From Solea solea (lineage: Eukaryota; Chordata; Actinopteri; Pleuronectiformes; Soleidae): a DNA stretch of 64,000 bases. The notes under the pieces were generated by a model, which did no database searches, was not told the origin of the DNA, and worked only from the letters and a program-made list of their open reading frames with translations. The DNA lies in NCBI RefSeq assembly GCF_958295425.1, contig NC_081146.1, positions 28,104,780-28,168,779 of the forward strand. Reading direction: 5' to 3'. The stretch's first letter is position 1, and every line of letters begins with the position of its first letter. Of the stretch, positions 54,155 through 64,000 are shown one piece after another. The position numbers and the translations under genes are program-made.

Positions 54155-54600
54155 TTTCTGCATGGAGTTTGCATGTTCTCCCCGTGTGTGCGTGGGTTCT
54201 CTACGGGTTCTCCGGCTTCCTCCCACAGTCCAAAAACATAAAATGTGGGGATTAGGTGAATTGGTCACTCTAAATTGACCATAGGAGTGAGTGTGAGAGT
54301 GAATGGTTGCTTTTACTAACATCATAGCTAGTTCCTGCACCTGTTGACAGGGAAACTTTAGCATCGTGATTAATGGTGGTCAGTCAAGACAACTTTATTT
54401 ACCTAGCCCAACGTCACAAGCACAATCTGCCTCTCAGGGCTTTACTCTGTCCTTAGACCCTCACATTGAGTGAGGAAAAAGTCCACAAAAACCCTGTGAG
54501 AAACCTCAGGAAAAGCCTCAGAGGAGGAATCCCTCTCCCACCCAGGATGGACATATCAGTACCTGATAATGAAGTGATTACTCTACAAGAGGAATCCATT
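54155..54600. repeat. Two adjacent common fish dispersed repeats
   Basis: 54160-54300 contains GCATGTTCTCCCCGTGTGTG and GGCTTCCTCCCACAGTCCAA (inverted relative to 24045-24165). 54385-54560 contains CAACTTTATTTACCTAGCCC and ACCTCAGGAAAAGCCTCAGA, another repeat typical of fish UTRs and introns. Confidence 0.5.
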
Positions 54601-54789
54601 GTCTATGTGTTCCCAACACTCCGTCTTCTATGCTCACTTTGAGTGTTTTTTGTAGCAGTGAATACCACCTCAGGATCTGGTCTGATGTTCTCCCGGTAAC
54701 CTGTCCCTGACACCAACGTCACTTACTGTGAAAACAGCCAGTGAAGAGTCTTATATTAGATTGAAGTCTCACTGCACGGTCATGTCGGT

Positions 54790-55110
54790 GAAGGTTCTCA
54801 GTCATCCAGGTCATGGCTGTGGGGGAGACTGGACCTCTCATCCATGAGGCTTCTTCAGTTCTGACTAACTAGTAGGAAGAACCAGGTATTTATTTGTCAT
54901 GGCACAGAAGAGCCAGCTCATCCGGACAGGACTCAGCCGTCCACCGACACTCTATTGAGGATGACAATGTTCACATTCTGGCCAGGGAAGACAGGTGGTT
55001 TGAAAGAGGAGTGAAGGAAGCCATCTATGTTACTTCAACAGAGGAGGTGGACGAAGACACCAACTATCACGAAACGTCTTCAAGCAAGTCCAGGACCTGA
55101 AGCATGTTCA
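54790..55110 (+). mobile_element. Retroelement debris with GIY-YIG-type C-terminal motif
   Basis: A frame at 54894-55100 includes HSIEDDNVHILAREDRWFER then GVKEAIYV, a segment I recall from fish reverse-transcriptase proteins with a C-terminal GIY-YIG endonuclease (Penelope-like type). Around it are CATGGCTGTGGGGGAGACTG, CATGAGGCTTCTTCAGTTCT and ACGAAACGTCTTCAAGCAAG, the matching end motifs. The core domains are absent. Confidence 0.5.
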
Positions 55111-55959
55111 GGTATTGATTCGACAGCTGTGAGCTCCCACATTGCAACAGCCAAGACATGACTTTATTTCATAAACCTATTTTAAGGGAATGAGTCAGGG
55201 ACAGTTTTGTCATGACCATCAGCATAGAGCATCATGGTAAAAGTCCAATATCCACCCTGCTGTTTGCTCCCATGATGATGACTTGGAAACATCTCCATTC
55301 AGGCAGAAGCCTGAGGATCATCCCCTCCTTAGTGATGTATTTGTAGAGTGTTAAGGTCAGAGCCTCGGAGGAGACTCGCGCTGCTGCTACATGTGCAGGA
55401 TATCAGGCTTGATCTTCCATGCCGAGAGTGCTCCAGATGTGTGTCGGCATGTGTGAAACTTGACCGCCGAAATTTGGCTCAAGGAATTAGACATACCAAA
55501 GTGCTGTTTACTCAGCTTTGATTCCTCAGATTAGAGAAAGAGCAGCGAGCACGGTGTTTGTGCTGATGTGACTCGACTCTGACAACTGGGAGATGACATT
55601 CCAGGCTGTTACAAATAAACCGTACGGTCTTATGGAGGATTAATGCAAACCACCTCTTCACAATTAGTTTGTAAACCTTCAGTCAAACAGAGTAAGGCCT
55701 GAAACATGCGTGTATTTTTTTTGTGCCACTTGGTTTTGAGCTGTTTCTGACCACCCACACATCGTCCTGGTTTGAGTTTGCTCTGGGCTCTGTGGTAAGG
55801 TCGTAGGAAAGCACAGCTTTGCAGAGATTATGTTTTCATTTTCCAGTCTTCATCAAAATGATTGTTATCTTTGCGCTCACCTTCCTGCTCTGCTAGTGCA
55901 TTTATTTGTGTATTGAGTTTGACTCAGAGTGGGGGAAAAGACCACCTCATGCCCCCCCA

Positions 55960-56330
55960 AAAAAGGCCTGTTGAAACTTATTCACAAGAAAAACAGAACT
56001 TTCCCCTCACGATATCTTTTCATTTTCATTTTTAAAACGTTTTCTGTAAACATGGTGTTGTTTCAAGAAATGTCCTCATACGCATGGAACGACTGTAGTA
56101 TATGGCAGCCCTGTATGTGGCGCTGTAACAGAAATATGCTATAACTCCATCATGGTTGTCTACACAAAAACGTTACACAAAAAGAGTTTTTCACTCTAGG
56201 ACCTAGTTTCCAAATATAGCATTTTAGGGGCTCCCAGAATGTCGGTTTAGTGTGGATAAGAAGCTGGTGCAATACAAAATGTTTGTGGATTCTCCTAAAC
56301 TTGTTCTCATGTGTATGGGCCCTGAAGCTC
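55960..56330. mobile_element. Non-coding DNA-element relic
   Basis: AAAACGTTTTCTGTAAACAT, GTGGCGCTGTAACAGAAATA and TTTGTGGATTCTCC resemble a widespread fish non-autonomous element. A related segment occurs at 52600-52717 (TTTTCACTCTGGGTTTCCAA, CTTTTGTGGATTCTA), on the left flank of the 52697 palindrome. No clean terminal repeats were seen. Confidence 0.35.
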
Positions 56331-56339
56331 AGGCTGATT

Positions 56340-59300
56340 AAACTGACATAACCACAGTCATGGCCAATGAGTTGATCTTGTTGGTATTTTTCCATTTGTA
56401 AACTTTGTGCATGTACCTTTAAATTATTGTGGGTGGTGGACAATACTGTGCTTGAGTTACATTTGTAGTCAAAAGTGACCACATGTTGGAGCAACTTCCT
56501 TCCAAATCCTCACCAAAGTATAACAGTGTTTGGTTTTAAGTGGGGTTGTTAATGATCCACTATTAGCCAGTTAATAACTGTTAAGAATTGAACCAATAAA
56601 AATGAATTCATAAACAGGCGGTAATCCGAGTATCATTCGTTCTTTTCATATTCAATTGAGATTCCAACAAATGTTGTTATTTCCTTATTCGTTTATGAAT
56701 CTGATACCAAAAACAAATAACGGGTCATTTATTGTACTTTCGATTAATTGCTCAGATCAAACATAGGAAATGAAATAACGGGCCACGGAAAGATTTTGAT
56801 TTTGATATTTAATTTGTCCAATTTGTGTGAACCGGAAGTTATTGTCTTCTTCGTGTGTTGCACTTGGAAGTTTAACATTAGCCTTCAAAACTAGGATGAG
56901 GAGGATCAATCATGGAGAGTTTCATCATTGTTCTGAGGAACCAAACGGAACACAACATACAGTGTACACTGGGTACAATTGTGCAATCCAGTTGTTTTCA
57001 GATAAATGAATTATGAACGGTCAAAACGACCACTATGGTATTTCTAGTAGGTACATTATTTCCGGTAGTTTGAGTGTTAATGATAAAAATTTTAGAAGTG
57101 GTGAGGACAGAATTGTTGATCATAAATAGTGCTGGGGACTGATGCCTATGGTCACACCTGTGGTGATGTGGGCATTTAATAATTGTAAATTGTTGTCATA
57201 ACATTTATATCATGGATATTATTTACAGAAGCTTTGTAAGTGGACCTGTGCGTGTTGTTGTTCAGGGACCTTTGCCCATCTCGTCATCTCTGCGCTGTCA
57301 TGTATACTTTGTGTTCCGGCACCTTATGATTTACAAATGAAGCATGAGTTGTAGGTTATACCTGGTTATATTGCTGTTGGTTATGTTGAACATGATGATT
57401 ACATGCTGTGTGAACACAGTATAGGATTATTAAAAATCTATGTACTGTAGGCTAATAATTGTGCCACCCAATGCATTTCATATGCCCCCCCTTAAGACTG
57501 AGGTCTGGTGACGGGTCTGGGTGATGTCACTCCCATTTCCCAACATCTGATTTCCGTTGTAAATGGAATGCACCATTAGCCTTGGCCAGAATGTGGGCTG
57601 CTGAAAACCCACGGTGGTTTATTTAGTAAAATATTCCCACACCTGCATCTGACCTCAGATGGACCAGGATATGGACCACAGTCAGCGTCTCTGGGATTCT
57701 GTAAGTGATACAGTGTGATAAGTGAATGAAGCAACTGTGGTGTGTAAGTGTGTGTGGGATTTGGTATGTCCCAGTTCATAAATCCCACCTATGCTTTCAT
57801 GCTTTCATACCCCCATGTTTGAGGAGTCCATTGTTCTGCTCGCTGTTTTGAAGTTTGTCTTTCGGTGAGTTGAATTCAAACAAAGTCGTCTATCACCACA
57901 GCTTGTTGGAAAAAGTTCTCACCGAAGGATCCACTGGAAACACAGACCCCCGTGTTGTCCCATTCTTAGCTGGGTTTACTTTTTTCTGAAGAGGGTATAC
58001 AGAGAAAGAGTCATAGATTAGCTGTGAAGAACAACTTGCCATGTTTGCCCAATGCTCTGCCCCTTACCGGATATTTTGGAAACCAGTGTTGAAAGAGCTT
58101 TGCTAGCGTAGCGTGAAAAAGGGCTGTGTGGTTTTCTGAGAAGCAGCAATCAGGACAAAAGTTTGCTTTGTCAATAGCTGGAAAGTGGAAGAGGGAATTC
58201 GCAGTCATTCAGAAGCAGGGTGGGATTCAGACGTGTTCATTTTCCCGACGTTCTGACCCCTTTCAGATGAAGTGAGGCAGAGTGGGAGTGACAAAATACA
58301 GACATTCATGCAATGACACCAAATACCTCAGTGAATATACAATAAAATTCACTCCCTGGAGACGCTGCTGCATCTGAGAGAAGTACGAATCATTGTCATC
58401 GCTGTCGGCCTCTGCGCTTGGATCCAAACAGAGCTTTTAAATTTATGGCTGACCCTTTGCTGTAAGCATGACGTATACTCTGAAGGTTGTTAGACCTGAA
58501 GCTCAGCAGTAAATATTAAAACTGTGTGGATCTAAGTGAGAGTGACGACCTCTCTGAGTCATTTGATGTCTCATCTGCTGTTTGACTCACACTTTACTCC
58601 AGCGGATGTTTGTAATGCAGGGAAAATCCAAATTTTAATGTCAAAAAAAGGAAAATATCAATGTCACTCCAAAACTCAGTAGCCAATCAGCAGGCAGCTT
58701 CCCAAGGCCCGCCCACAAACAAATACCATGCCGCAAAGAAAAAGTGCATTTTCTAACAATAAAATCCATATTTTATTTGAATGAACCAATTATATATGGA
58801 TGTTCACTTAATGACATTTGGTGTCTTTTCAGCCCAATATGGTGATTTTACACGTGTAAATCTCTGAAAGACGCTTCTGTGTCAGATATTAAAAATGTGT
58901 TGGCTTAGGTCGATTATTCCCTCGCTTTCGGACAGATAAAACGTGTCCCGAGCCGCTCGTGCTGGAGATCTGTTTCCTGTTTGAAATTCCAGAATCGCAA
59001 CAACCCTCATAGAGATATATATTATGGGTAGTATATTCAATTACAGCCAATAAAAACCCTCTTTAATGTTACACACTGGACCTTTAATGGGAAATAAAAG
59101 GGCGAAACGGGATATTAAGACAATTTAAAAGCTTGACTTTTACTTGTGAAATGACACTATATCAGACTGGTGTAAAATTTGGGGTCTCTAATCAGACTTT
59201 TGGCCTGAGTAATTGGACCTGTTGCCCCCTTTTCTCTCATCTCACTTTAGCCCCAAGCTACCGCCTGTCGTCAGTGATACACAGAGGGGGGGGAGAGGAC

Positions 59301-59800
59301 ACCGGGACCACGATACCCACTCAGGGACGAGCTGTCAGAATCCCCTGAAACACGATCCCCTCCCAGACCAAAGCAATGGTTGTTTTTAGCAGGATTCTAT
59401 CACGGCGGCAGCAGCAGGTCATCTGGGGAAAGAAATGACTTCATCTGTTTAAGAGCAGACGTTAGAGCGTCGGTGAAGTTCACGCTAGGTGGCGTTTTTT
59501 AGATTTAGGGACTCCGTGTGTGGATCTCAGTCCTGACACTGCCCTCAAGTGGAAGCTGTGGCGATGAGTGTCGTCGCACTCTCGTGTCACGGGGGTGAAA
59601 AAGCAAACAGTGAAAGGGGAAAAATGATGAAAAGAGGCGATAAAAACATTCTTAATGTTCTTGGCTGCGTCGGTTACAGTCGCTGGTGTGACTCTTTCAC
59701 TGTTCTTTCCACTTCTCTTGGCTCAGGCTCAATGCCAAGCGCTTTTCCAAAGGCTGTTTTTCAATTAGGAACCAGCTCTCTTGGCATTCCACACAGGGAA
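56340..59800. other. Non-coding stretch with no recognised gene
   Basis: No frame has recognisable homology and no strong repeat structure was seen apart from AT-rich segments. It may include conserved regulatory DNA, which cannot be judged without alignment. Confidence 0.45.
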
Positions 59801-59817
59801 CAGAAGTCTTTGCCCTC

Positions 59818-59942
59818 GAGCAGCAGCAGCAGCGGCATCATCAGCAGTGGCATCAGCAGCAGCAGCAGTAGGAACAGCAGAAGCAGCAGCAGAAGCAGCA
59901 GCAGAAGCAGCAGCAGAAGCAGCAGCAGAAGCAGCAGCAGCC
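59818..59942. repeat. CAG/AAG trinucleotide tract
   Basis: CAGCAGCAGCAGCGGCATCA leads into repeated AGCAGCAGCAGAAGCAGC units of about 15 bp. Spurious serine, arginine and alanine-rich frames result. Confidence 0.9.
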
Positions 59943-60061
59943 GCCATCCTCGGGGGCTGGAGGATCTTGGGGAAATTGACAGAGTCGTGCAAATTGTCAC
60001 AGTTAAAAGCTCCTAATTGTCTGAAACCTTGAAAGCAAAGACTCTTCTTGTGTGGCAGAAG

Positions 60062-60063
<2 letters not shown>

Positions 60064-60102
<39 letters not shown>
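60064..60102. repeat. (CTG)13 tract
   Basis: Thirteen uninterrupted CTG units lie 122 bp after the CAG-rich tract in inverse orientation, so the two can pair. Confidence 0.95.
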
Positions 60103-60504
60103 AGGGAAAGGTTGATTGCATGTGTGGCATTTAAAGAGCAGAGAAAAGTGGAGGAGTGCGTTTTGTGTGGTCCGTCGCTCCGTGACTTGTCAAATCCTCA
60201 CTTTTTTAAACGGTTTGGTGATTGAAGTTTCATTCTGGAAAAGCTTGTGGTTCCAGTTCGGAATAACAACAATTGATGATCATTCTAATATACTGTATTA
60301 TTATTATTTATGTAGTGAGTAAATCCTGCTACCAGGCCTGGTCGATAAAACAATAACAGTAATGATTGCAGATTGAGTAATTTTCACCAATAACAACAAA
60401 GCCGAAGTTCATGTACGGTGCAAAAACATGCGTATAATTACATACATATAATTGCTTTGGATGTTTCGCCTCAAGTTTGTTGATTTGTTGTTGTGTTTTT
60501 CTCT

Positions 60505-60700
60505 CTGTCCAGAGAGAAAATCCTACATTAAGACATCACAGCACACAGGAGGTGTTCAAATCCTTCATTCTCGTTCCTCTTGTTGTCATCAGTGGTAAAT
60601 GTGACCACACGAGGCAGCAGCAGACAGCAGCTCCTGTTTCCCTGTGACGTCAAATCACTTGTTTACTTGATGAACTTTGGTGTGGAAGATGTAAATGTGT
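60505..60700. repeat. Family 1 repeat, copy L
   Basis: CATCACAGCACACAGGAGGT, CACACGAGGCAGCAGCAGAC and GAACTTTGGTGTGGAAG are in family order. Confidence 0.65.
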
Positions 60701-60839
60701 CGTGTTCACGTTTCTATGGAATACATTAGCACTGATGAAGCCTTTAAGTGAGGATTTGTAGCAGGTACTCGTTTCCCCCTCATAAGTCTAATAGTCTTAA
60801 AGTTAGTGTCGTTAAAATCCAACATCTTATGTCCTGACT

Positions 60840-61190
60840 GCACTCTATTTGATAGTCTGTGTTTTTCAGAAATGTGGTTGTGTGAGGTTCAGTCTGAGAC
60901 ACGGCTGAGGCTGGCTTCATAAAAATCTTCACTTGCTTAAGTCTATGATGTCTTAAAAATATGATTGCCACTTTATCTCTCTGTGAGGCGGCCTTTTTTT
61001 TTACGACTGGAAACTGCAGTCGTTTCTTTTCACACCATAGAAACCAACTCCATGGAGAAAACCGGCGATTTGAGCTCGCTGTGACACAGGAGCTGCTGGT
61101 CCTTAACAGTGATGTAAAGCAGTGAGGTGTGAGCCTTGTGTTAAGTGTTTAAAAGTCACATTTTCCTCGCTGGCAGCCATGATTTCAGAG
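60840..61190. repeat. Family 1 repeat, copy M
   Basis: GAAATGTGGTTGTGTGAGGT, TCACTTGCTTAAGTCTATGA, CAACTCCATGGAGAAAACCG and GAGCTGCTGGTCC follow the family; the right part is shortened. Confidence 0.6.
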
Positions 61191-61864
61191 AGCGAGCGTC
61201 TCACGCTGGTTAATACAAGCATCGCTTCAACAAACTCTGGAACAATTTGGCTCTTTGGGAATATTTGAGGATTCATTTCCACGTTGTAAACAGGTGATGA
61301 GCACTTATTGGCTCCAGTGCCTTCATAAATCCCCTTTAATTCACTTGTGGTTTTGGTCCCGTAGGCTTAGTTACGCCGTCGCGTCAGTTTCTTTTATCTC
61401 ATGTTTATCCAAATGTCCCACTCGTGTTTCTGTCAGCACGCTCACTCACTGCTTTCTCCATCACTATAATCTGCAACAATCCACACTGGGACGGAGACAG
61501 TGGAAAACCCTCTCAGTCAACACTGGATGACATGGCGTCTCTGATGATGATGATGATGATGAAGACCTGGAGACGTGAAAATCCCTCCAGGATCACATTC
61601 CACGTCTGTCTGTCTGTGAGGGTGTCTTTGGTTTGTGTCCCTCTCTTGAATCCTTGTGTCCTCGACGACGAGCCAGTCGGCTTCTTATTAACGTCTGCTT
61701 TATTCATCCTGGACGACTCTCAGTGGAAAGAGTGGACAGACATGCCAGCGTCGGGTCAGAGACGTTACCACCCTCTGTCCTGTCATGACCACACACACAC
61801 ACACACACAAGGTCACATCAAAGCAGTCACATATGCTCATTTCACCTCAGCGTCTGCATTTGTT

Positions 61865-62245
61865 GCTTTTAAATTGATAGTTCCAGGTTTTAAGAGTGTG
61901 ATTTTTTGACTGTGCTTCAACCAGTCTTCCACACAGAGGCTCCATCTTGCTGAAAACATGGCTGATAACAGAAGAAAATTTGATTTCATCCCTGTAACAA
62001 AAGCCTCAACTCATAAAATCTACTTCACTTTATATCTACAATATCTGATGTTGTTCATCCACTGCTGCCTTCATCACGAAGTTCCAATGTCCTATTTTGT
62101 CAATTCAGTATTATGACAAATTTTGATCCATTTACCTCAGTGACACAAAGTGACCACACGAGGCAGCAGAGGAGCAGCAGCTCCTGTGTCCCAGCGCACT
62201 GATATCACTGATTTTCTCTCTGGACTTGTTTGTTAGAGGTCCACT
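61865..62245. repeat. Family 1 repeat, copy N
   Basis: It starts AAATTGATAGTTCCAGGTTT, then AACTCATAAAATCTACTTCA, CATCCACTGCTGCCTTCATC and CACACGAGGCAGCAGAGGAG, ending ATCACTGATTTTCTCTCTGG. Confidence 0.7.
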
Positions 62246-62324
62246 CAGGTGACCTCACTCCTCCCTTTTCCACATGTGTCGGGAGACTACGGTGGCTTCT
62301 GCACAGCAGAGATTTAAGTTGTTT

Positions 62325-62402
62325 GTAAGGCGTTGTTATTGTAAGTCGCTTTGGATAAAAGCGTCTGCTAAATGACATGTGATGTAATGTAATGTAATGT
62401 TT
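62325..62402 (+). mobile_element. L2-type LINE 3' tail with (ATGTA)n
   Basis: TTATTGTAAGTCGCTTTGGA, TAAAAGCGTCTGCTAAATGA and GATGTAATGTAATGTAATGT are the same 3' end as the element at 33247-34015, here in opposite orientation. Confidence 0.75.
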
Positions 62403-62888
62403 GTTGCATGAAGCTTCTTCAATGCACAAAATGGCCGCCTGCATAAAGAAATACCCAAGTAAAGATAAAAGGTTTGAAAGATGAAACAAAATACACACTG
62501 GACCTTTAGGTGGCTAAAGTCTGTGTTCTGGCTGCTGGTTTCCAGGCTTGGCGTCACACGAGGGTGGTGGTGGTGGGGGTGGGGGCTTTGTGTCTGGCTT
62601 TAGCTCTCACTTTAATGAAGCTGCCCCTGTGTCATTCTTCCGTCTCCACCACATTTAAAGGCATGAGTGACATTTGTGTCGACTTGAATCTGTGCTGCGA
62701 GTCACTGACGACCCCTTTCATAGCGCCTGTCGTCCTCCGTGCAGGCAGCTACTCCACTTAATAATAAAGAATTCTGTTTTATCAAGCCCTGATTCATGTT
62801 TCAAAGGCTGCTACAGATCTGGAGTGGAAATAATTCAGGCGCTGGGTCTGATCCAGGCCCAGAACTTTGATCCTTTTCTCCTTTAAAT

Positions 62889-63517
62889 TGTTATGCCCCA
62901 GTCTAGGGGGCCTAGGACATAACAAGATAAGACCTGATCTTCCCCAAGTCCCAAGTGACCACAAACGATTTTTAGTTGTATGTCAAGAAAAATAATGATT
63001 TATTTACAAAAGGAGTTTAAATGACAGAATTAGATGACAATATAACTGAGGCTTCGGGGTGGACGCCGGCCAAAATAACAAACAAAAAGGTCCCTGTCTA
63101 GAAAATAATAAACCTTACCTAATCAACCTTAAGGAAACCAAATGACAGGAAACTTACCTCCCTAACTAAATAAACAGGAAAAAACTGGAACAAAACTGGC
63201 AGTCCACCCCTACTACTCGACAAGAATTAAACTACTCGAAAGGTCTACAGAGCTGAAGGGTGGCCGGTTGGGAGAGGAAGACGAAAAGTGCCTGCTGCCA
63301 TGCTGCCATCCTGCCATCTGACGTCCACCATATTGGCTCCTTATGTATCAGGTGGTGGTGGAGTACAGCCGATCGAGAGCCAGGGCCCGGAACCACTCCA
63401 CCAATCCTGGCATGGCTATGGCACACACCTATTTGCCTAGGAGATTGAGGGAAGAAAAAAACACACACAAAGCACACGCAGCAGTTTGACTAAGAAATAA
63501 TGACTACAGTCATAACA
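62889..63517. mobile_element. Possible solo LTR
   Basis: A 629-bp segment starts TGTTATG and ends CATAACA, a 7-bp perfect terminal inverted repeat with the TG...CA ends expected of an LTR. AAAT lies immediately on both sides, a candidate 4-bp target duplication. No internal gag-pol sequence is present. An inner palindrome near the left end (TGTTATG ... CATAACA at 62889-62924) makes the assignment less certain. Confidence 0.45.
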
Positions 63518-63634
63518 AAATCTTTATCCTGCCCTATAAGAAACCTTTATCCTGCCCTATAAGAAATCTTTATCCTGCCCTATAAGAAACCTTTATCCTG
63601 CCCTATAAGAAACCTTTATCCTGCCCTATCAGAA
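63518..63634. repeat. 23-bp minisatellite, 5 units
   Basis: Five tandem copies of AAACCTTTATCCTGCCCTAT plus AAG, with one-base differences, begin at the very end of the putative LTR. Confidence 0.9.
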
Positions 63635-64000
63635 ACCAGAGCTCTGTCATAGATTCATTAGACGTGGTTTGATGCTTGTAGCTGTCGTCAATATGCCCCA
63701 GAGACACCCATGGCACCATCATCAATGTGCTTGGGTGGTAATCGAGCGCCGATCGCACTCATCTAATCCATCATTAATCCCCCCCCAACACATGTAACAT
63801 CTCTAAATACGTTCCGTGTGAATATGTAATTGCTTTTAGATAAGTATCAGAGGAATGCCTTGATCTGATGCAATCAGATTTAAACAGAAGATGGTTATTG
63901 AACATATGTGGGAGTCCTGAGGATATGGGAGTGACATCGAGCCATTGCTGTGTTGACTGATGACAGATGTACTGACCCTCCTCCTCATCTTCTCATAACT
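63635..64000. other. Window end, no recognised feature
   Basis: Only a short C run (63780-63787) was noted. There is no supported coding sequence. Confidence 0.5.

Noticed and set aside
62510..62761. 83-codon frame with a hydrophobic stretch (VVVVGVGALCLALALTLM)
   Set aside because: No homology recognised, composition follows a GGTGGTGG tract, and it sits between LINE and repeat tails.
62815..62886. GVEIIQALGLIQAQNFDPFLL as a candidate last crppa exon
   Set aside because: Only a loose resemblance to the family end (GA-II-LI pattern); it lacks the expected RN and GQL residues and a convincing acceptor and phase.

Overview
This is vertebrate nuclear DNA, almost certainly from a ray-finned (teleost) fish. 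It has short exons separated by GT-AG introns, no operons, dense microsatellites, and a load of TTAA-flanked DNA elements, hAT pieces, a Tc1 element and L2/Rex-type LINE fragments that is typical of fish. No database search was possible; gene names rest on recognised protein sequence.

Three genes are supported. (1) psmc4, minus strand, 2140-9888: 11 exons that sum to a complete 417-residue 26S proteasome ATPase (Rpt3). (2) sostdc1, plus strand, 13524-15887: two exons encoding a 220-residue secreted cystine-knot antagonist of BMP/Wnt signalling, with a clear TATA box upstream. (3) crppa (ISPD), plus strand, starting at 18609: nine exons to 46606 encode about 407 residues of the CDP-ribitol pyrophosphorylase. 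The short final exon was not found, so the gene is 3' incomplete here or runs beyond the window. The sostdc1-crppa neighbourhood matches the human 7p21 arrangement; psmc4 lies head-to-head with sostdc1, about 3.6 kb apart.

Layout: 1-2139 is non-coding sequence with small hairpins. 2140-9888 is psmc4, whose introns hold a hAT-type element with a target-site duplication (6072-6736), a relic BED zinc-finger exon (4016-4168) and two CA repeats lying just inside 5' splice sites. 9889-13413 is the psmc4/sostdc1 spacer. 15888-18608 is 3' UTR plus repeats. 18609-46606 is crppa, whose introns hold a Tc1 transposon, a THAP-coding TTAA element, three LINE fragments on either strand, a 67-bp minisatellite with a 267-bp higher-order period, a 40-bp minisatellite, and a long CTG/TTG array. 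46607-64000 has no recognisable gene; it holds a second THAP element, an unusual hAT-derived palindrome, GIY-YIG-type retroelement debris, CAG/CTG tracts, a probable solo LTR and a 23-bp minisatellite.

The strongest non-genic theme is TTAA-bounded elements. Two copies of a THAP-domain element look Kolobok-like, and about fourteen copies of a separate, internally palindromic non-coding family are scattered through the window, with ends that also abut TTAA where they can be seen. The three genes have unrelated roles (protein degradation, extracellular signalling, dystroglycan glycosylation), and nothing suggests that they act as a module.
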